A DNA stretch of 10,009 nt, taken from contig CAZWKI010000037.1 in NCBI GenBank assembly GCA_964634645.1, positions 1 to 10,009 on the forward strand, written 5' to 3'. Of this stretch, positions 6,501 to 10,009 are shown in pieces. Source of the DNA: CAZWKI01 sp964634645. Lineage in GTDB: Bacteria > Patescibacteriota > Patescibacteriia > UBA1558 > S5-K13. Under the pieces are notes generated by a model. It was not told the DNA's origin. It searched no databases and was given only the letters and a program-made list of their open reading frames with translations. Made by a program: the position numbers and the translations under genes. The first letter of the stretch is position 1; each line of letters starts with the position of its first letter.

Positions 6501-8942
6501 CTGTAGAGCATAACTGGCCGGAACTTCCATTGGATGTTGCCTGCTATCTACCCACATAATTTTTTTGTTTGCGTGTGAAACGGGAGAATTGGCGTCTTCA
6601 AAAGTCAAAAGATGAATATTTCTACTTTGAACACTTTGACCTATTACAATAGTGGAAGATGCAAATGGAGACAGTTCCCAACGAGCAATATCATTTTGCG
6701 CATCAGTATATGTATATGGTGGATTGTATGCTATATAAACAGTGTCTTGTGTAAATATTTCACTGTTTCCAGGGGCATTCCATGTAAAGGCAGGATTATT
6801 GTCCGTGCCATCATTTGTGACAGGATACCAATTAATCTGATCATAAGAATAAAAGGGTCTCTTTCCTGTCCAAACATTTGTTTCTGTACTTGCACCTCTT
6901 GCATTATTCATTGTGAAATTTATTGTCTTTCCCTTTACACCATTCATAGAAAAATAAAACCAGGTTGTTCTTCTATGTGTTCCGGTACCAACATCAAGTT
7001 CTCCATCAAAAGAAACAGCATTAGCATTTGTAACAAAATTTTCTCCATTGCCACCTTCAAAAGAAACATCAAACGCGCTTTCAAATGTTATTTGGGGATA
7101 ACGAGTGTATGTGTTTAAATCTGTTCCGTCAGATTTGACCATACGAAAACAATAATTTGTATTTGCAAGAGCATTGTTTGACTGTAGCACCCAATCGTAT
7201 TCAATATCTTGACCAATCGTTACAGCATTTGGATTTGATGCTGAATTATTTTCTTCTTCATAAGTACCACCGACATCAGAACTAGTTAAAAGCAACGAGC
7301 TTATTGTTGCTCCATCAAATACAGATGCATTGTTATAACCGCGCCATTGAGCTGTTGTCGAAGATATATCCGCAACATCTTGCCAATTTGAAACACTGGA
7401 ACAATTAGAACCACTTCCATATTGTAATTTAAATGCCTGAGTATCACTTACAAGTTCGGCATTAGAAATTTGCAGGCTCATTCTTAATCGCAAAACATCA
7501 TCATCTACTGGCTGAGTAGAAGATGTAATTCCTGTATTTTCTGAAATATCTGTAGCTCCTGATGGCCATGGATCAGTTGGTGTAATATTGTCAGCATTTG
7601 CATACCAACGATAATTATTTTGTGCAATATTAGAAGAAGAAGCGCTTTCAAATGTTATTTCGGGATAACGTGTATATGCGTCTAGCACCGAACCATCTGA
7701 TTCTACCATGCGAAAACAATAATTTGCATCGGTTAAAGTATCGTGTGCTTGTAAAACCCAATCATATTCTGCGTCTTGATCAATCGTTACATCATTTGGA
7801 TTTAAAGCAGAACTATTTTCTTCTTCATAGCTTCCACCAACATCAGAACCTGTTAAAAGCAATGAGTTTATTGTTGCTCCATCAGAAAAGGAGTTATTCA
7901 AATATCCTCTCCAAGCGCTTGAAGAACTCGCATCTCCAACATCTTGCCAATTTGAAACGGCTGAACAATTAGATCCTGTACCATATTGCAATTTAAAAGA
8001 TTTTGTTGTAGAGCTTAAATTTACGACACTATCCTGAATAGTCATTCTTAATCGCAAAACATCTTCATCTGCTGGCTGAGTAGAAGATGTAATTCCTGTA
8101 TTTTCTGAAATATCTGTAGCTCCCGATGGCCAAGGGTCTGTTGGAGTTATACTATCAACATTTGTATACCATCGAAAATTATTTTGCGTAAGAGTAATTT
8201 TTGTTCCATCATCAAGACTGACATTGTCTATATAAAAAGTAGAACCACCATCATTCCAGGACTCAAAAGAAATGTATGCCGGGTTTACAGTGTTTGTTTT
8301 GGCCGTGACTCCGGATACTTGTAAAATATCATCAACATAAATATCATAAGTATCTGAACTCATGTGACCGACTAATTTAATAGTATACCAAGTATCTAAA
8401 CTCAATGTAGAACTAGCAATTCCTGGAGTTCCATAACTATTACTTCCAGTAGTAGCAGAATTATAAACCAAAGAAACATCTCCAGTATCTCCGCCACCTG
8501 ATTTTTTCCACATAACTATTGACCAGCGCTCTACATCTGTTGAATTGGGTCCATTTATTCCTCCATTATCATAGCCCAATACAGCAAGTGCACCAATATC
8601 ATTTGTAGTATTTGTTATTGAGTCAACATATATATCATATTGTAAAACAAAATCACCACTTGTTATCGCTGAGGGCAATTGCTGAGTTAAATAAGTATTA
8701 TATGATGTACTTCCCGTAATCTTTGCTTTTTTTGTAGAATTTCCAGCAACATCTGTTTCATCAAGAGTAAGGAGTGTTGGTCCTGTCGGAGTTTGATTTC
8801 TACTCTCATACCAATCTTGACCAGTACCATTTGTTCTTAAATCTGCACTGTCTGTTGATGTAAAAAAATCTCCATCAACAAGAATCTCTATTGCGTTGAC
8901 GTAATTTTTTATTAAAAATATAGAAAAAACCGCGAACAACAA
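3506..8942 (-). CDS. Giant secreted multidomain M14 (CCP-type) zinc carboxypeptidase with InlB-like repeats and CPR surface module
   Basis: This is one gene broken only by the scaffold gap at 4456-4555. A 45-nt fill joins the two frames into about 1793 residues. Numbering starts at the TTG at 8942. Order: hydrophobic signal segment ~1-18; jelly-roll/lectin-like domain ~20-247; two 188-residue repeats 253-628; CCP-type M14 N-terminal beta domain from ~625 (TTWFYFSMNG, RPFYSYDQINWYPV); catalytic domain with HPME (His803, Glu806), NPDG 844-847, Arg854, Asn863-Arg864, third zinc ligand His905 in DMHT and probable catalytic Glu963 in YTVEG. Then an unassigned beta-rich region ~1010-1385, InlB-like 71-residue repeats (nt 4826-4346), a DUF5011-like Ig domain (nt ~4340-4100), a CPR surface module (nt ~4010-3665; YFVD...HAYPN...VYRVG) and DxDxDG calcium-binding repeats to the end. 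No C-terminal membrane anchor or LPxTG is seen, so it is secreted or held by a domain. It should trim C-terminal residues from extracellular peptides or proteins; the substrate is unknown. The 5' end probably needs correction (see 8943-8998). Confidence 0.9.
4346..4826 (-). repeat. Tandem 71-residue (213-bp) InlB-like repeats containing the scaffold gap
   Basis: Copy A (4826-4614) starts INTYTFTYTAGAGGSITGS and ends in ISVTANFE. Copy B starts at 4613 with the same words, enters the N run, and resumes with VPNTGYSFTSWSDGVLTAAR to ITVTATFA. DNA identity is near complete over the core and drops at the domain ends. The motif is that of divergent InlB B-repeat (Flg_new-type) domains, which form extended stalks in surface proteins. 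The number of copies in the genome cannot be told from this assembly. Confidence 0.85.
4456..4555. other. Assembly gap of exactly 100 N
   Basis: The round length marks a placeholder. The flanks are aaccg on one side and aagaacc on the other. In the intact copy these are 45 nt apart (4724-4768), so the real gap is most likely 45 nt or 45 plus whole 213-nt units. The placeholder shifts the reading frame and makes one gene look like two. Confidence 0.97.
7059..8186 (-). repeat. Tandem duplication of a 188-residue (564-bp) domain inside the M14 protein
   Basis: Copy 1 (8186-7623) and copy 2 (7622-7059) both begin QNN(F/Y)RWY.N.D.ITPTDPW and end RYP.ITFESA. Each has two cysteines (SNCS and YCFRM) that could form a disulfide. 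A 52-nt stretch (8072-8123 and 7508-7559) is identical at the DNA level, including third positions, while other parts have diverged. I do not know the family; it looks like a beta-sandwich module of cell-surface proteins. Confidence 0.88.
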
Positions 8943-8998
8943 AAAAATAAATAAAAAAATAATTTATTGGTTTTTTTATAATCAAAATATTTGAACAT
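8943..8998 (-). other. Probable missing 5' end of the M14 gene, out of frame by one base in homopolymer tracts
   Basis: The in-frame start is a TTG with no Shine-Dalgarno site and no positive charge before the hydrophobic segment. An ATG at 8998 (minus strand) reads MFKYFDYKKTNKLFF, a good signal-peptide n-region, into the 7-base runs at 8953-8959 and 8941-8947. One extra T in either run fuses it to LLFAVFSIFLIKNYVNA in frame. It then lies about 25 nt after the predicted transcript start. This could be a sequencing indel, true slippage or a decayed start. Confidence 0.6.
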
Positions 8999-9028
8999 AA
9001 GAATATAATCAGATTTATTGTTGACATA

Positions 9029-9037
9029 ATTATACCA
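9029..9037 (-). promoter_or_regulatory. Extended -10 promoter (TGGTATAAT) of the M14 gene
   Basis: On the minus strand the sequence reads TGGTATAAT, a perfect TGnTATAAT. The -35 position holds only a T-run, which extended -10 promoters tolerate. The predicted start is near 9022, giving a leader of about 25 nt to the ATG at 8998 or about 80 nt to the TTG at 8942. Confidence 0.6.
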
Positions 9038-9040
9038 TAT

Positions 9041-9405
9041 AAATTTATTCTAAAAAATTAAAAATACGTACTCTCTCTTGATAAATATAATACAAATGTT
9101 AGGCTTATGACAAACGAACCAATAGAATCATTTAATACTTCTTCAAAAAATACATCCTGTTCTACATAAAAAATTTCTTCATGATTCAAGATTTGAAAAA
9201 TAAACACCTTAGCTACTGCCCTCATAATGATCCAAAAAGATTTTATAAAACAAAGAATAATGAGAGAAGAAGAAGGATGCTCAATAAGTAAGATTGATCT
9301 AAAAATGATAGAGCTTGATTTGGATAAATTAGAAAAATAAAAATTCAATTGAAAATTTATAAATAGTAAATAAATTAAAAATTGAAAAATAATAAATTGA
9401 AAATA
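9041..9405. other. AT-rich intergenic stretch with no confident gene
   Basis: Both strands have only short open frames. On plus, an open frame from 9197 to 9340 encodes charged, protein-like sequence (from the ATG at 9227: MIQKDFIKQR, then IMREEEGCSISKIDLKMIEL and DLDKLEK) but has no ribosome binding site and is cut off upstream by TGA at 9194. It may be the 3' remnant of a lost gene. On minus, a 96-codon frame is mostly the hydrophobic mirror of this. Between 9347 and 9403 the word AATTGAAAA occurs three times in near-pure A/T sequence. Confidence 0.35.
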
Positions 9406-9435
9406 GAAAAACTCGAGATTAAACTCGAGTTTTTC
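9406..9435 (-). terminator. rRNA operon terminator
   Basis: A perfect 12-bp stem, GAAAAACTCGAG (9406-9417) against CTCGAGTTTTTC (9424-9435), with a 6-nt loop. On the minus strand it follows the 5S rRNA by 6 nt and has a T-run after the GC-richer core. The symmetric A and T runs would stop transcription from either side. Confidence 0.9.
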
Positions 9436-9441
9436 ATATAA

Positions 9442-9552
9442 TTGGCAATTGCCTACTTTCTCACATTATTAATGTAATATCATCGGCGCAAGTGAGCTTA
9501 ACTGCCAGGTTCGGAATGGAACTGGGTGTTTCCCCACCGCTAAAATCACCAA
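9442..9552 (-). rRNA. rrf: 5S ribosomal RNA
   Basis: On the minus strand the core reads GGGGAAACACCC, then TTCCATTCCGAACCTGG, CAGTTAAGCTC and GCGCCGATG, the conserved loops of bacterial 5S. The ends were set by terminal helix pairing: TTGGTGATT at the 5' end against AATTGCCAA at the 3' end, with two G-U pairs. That gives about 111 nt, somewhat shorter than the usual ~115-120 nt. End points may be off by a few bases. Confidence 0.95.
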
Positions 9553-9557
9553 AATTA

Positions 9558-9580
9558 TTATTATAAAAATTTTATAATAA
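9558..9580. repeat. AT-only palindrome in the 23S-5S spacer
   Basis: TTATTATAAAA (9558-9568) and TTTTATAATAA (9570-9580) are perfect complements around a single A. In the transcript it forms a hairpin just before the 5S, a plausible processing or spacing element. The rest of the spacer (to ~9639) has no tRNA. Confidence 0.55.
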
Positions 9581-9639
9581 CATTCTAGCGATTTCCCAAA
9601 CACACATTTTCAAAAATAACCTCCAAAGAAACACTTAAT

Positions 9640-10009
<370 letters not shown>

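Noticed and set aside
6612..7118. Plus-strand open frames inside the M14 gene, for example 168 codons here and others at 5082 and 7652
   Set aside because: They lie opposite a gene with clear domains and catalytic motifs and have Cys/Ile-rich random-looking translations; antisense shadows.
9021..9049. Perfect TTGACA on the plus strand as a promoter
   Set aside because: No -10 box at 16-18 nt and no gene downstream; the same DNA reads better as the minus-strand extended -10 promoter.
9058..9348. 96-codon minus-strand open frame
   Set aside because: Hydrophobic, low-complexity translation with no ribosome binding site and no family resemblance. Much of it is the mirror of a more protein-like plus-strand frame.
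9553..9639. tRNA in the 23S-5S spacer
   Set aside because: The spacer is about 87 nt, almost pure A/T in half its length, with no T-loop (GTTCRA) or acceptor pairing on either strand.

Overview
The window is AT-rich bacterial DNA, most likely from a member of the Candidate Phyla Radiation (Patescibacteria; Parcubacteria/Paceibacteria-like). I infer this from the tail of the class A penicillin-binding protein (VHNILHYV..DPLG..PENP..D..Y..WEE), from a large secreted protein that ends in a surface-protein module I associate with CPR genomes, and from the compact gene layout. This is recognition from memory, not a phylogenetic result. A run of exactly 100 N (4456-4555) shows that this is a draft scaffold.

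Plus strand, 1-3443: the 3' part of a bifunctional peptidoglycan synthase of the PBP1A type, closed by a strong intrinsic terminator. Next come two very small genes, each with a near-perfect Shine-Dalgarno sequence. The first encodes a 56-residue protein with six cysteines, four of them spaced CxxCxxCxxxCP as in [4Fe-4S] ferredoxins. The second encodes a 54-residue acidic-tailed protein of unknown function. After another terminator come a TsaC/Sua5-family gene (t6A tRNA modification) and a DUF167/YggU-family gene. Neither of these has a Shine-Dalgarno sequence, and tsaC looks leaderless. A perfect 26-bp palindrome separates them.

Minus strand, 3506-8998: one very large gene converges on yggU across a shared bidirectional terminator. 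It encodes a secreted protein of at least about 1790 residues: signal peptide, jelly-roll-like domain, two 188-residue tandem repeats, an M14 zinc carboxypeptidase of the cytosolic-carboxypeptidase (CCP) type with its N-terminal beta domain and all expected catalytic residues, a beta-rich region, InlB-like 71-residue repeats, an Ig-like DUF5011-type domain, a CPR surface module and calcium-binding DxDxDG repeats. The scaffold gap falls inside the 71-residue repeats. Repeat alignment predicts a true gap of 45 nt (plus multiples of 213 nt), which restores the reading frame exactly. A second small frame problem at the 5' end, in homopolymer tracts, hides what is probably the real ATG start and the positively charged start of the signal peptide.

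Minus strand, 9406-10009: the 3' end of a ribosomal RNA operon, with 23S rRNA (3' ~370 nt, sarcin-ricin loop intact), a short AT-rich spacer, 5S rRNA and a rho-independent terminator. The ~430 bp between the large gene and this terminator hold a good minus-strand promoter and no confident gene.

PBP1A and the M14 protein both act outside the membrane, on the cell wall and the cell surface. TsaC and the rRNAs belong to translation. I see no CRISPR array, transposase or phage gene.
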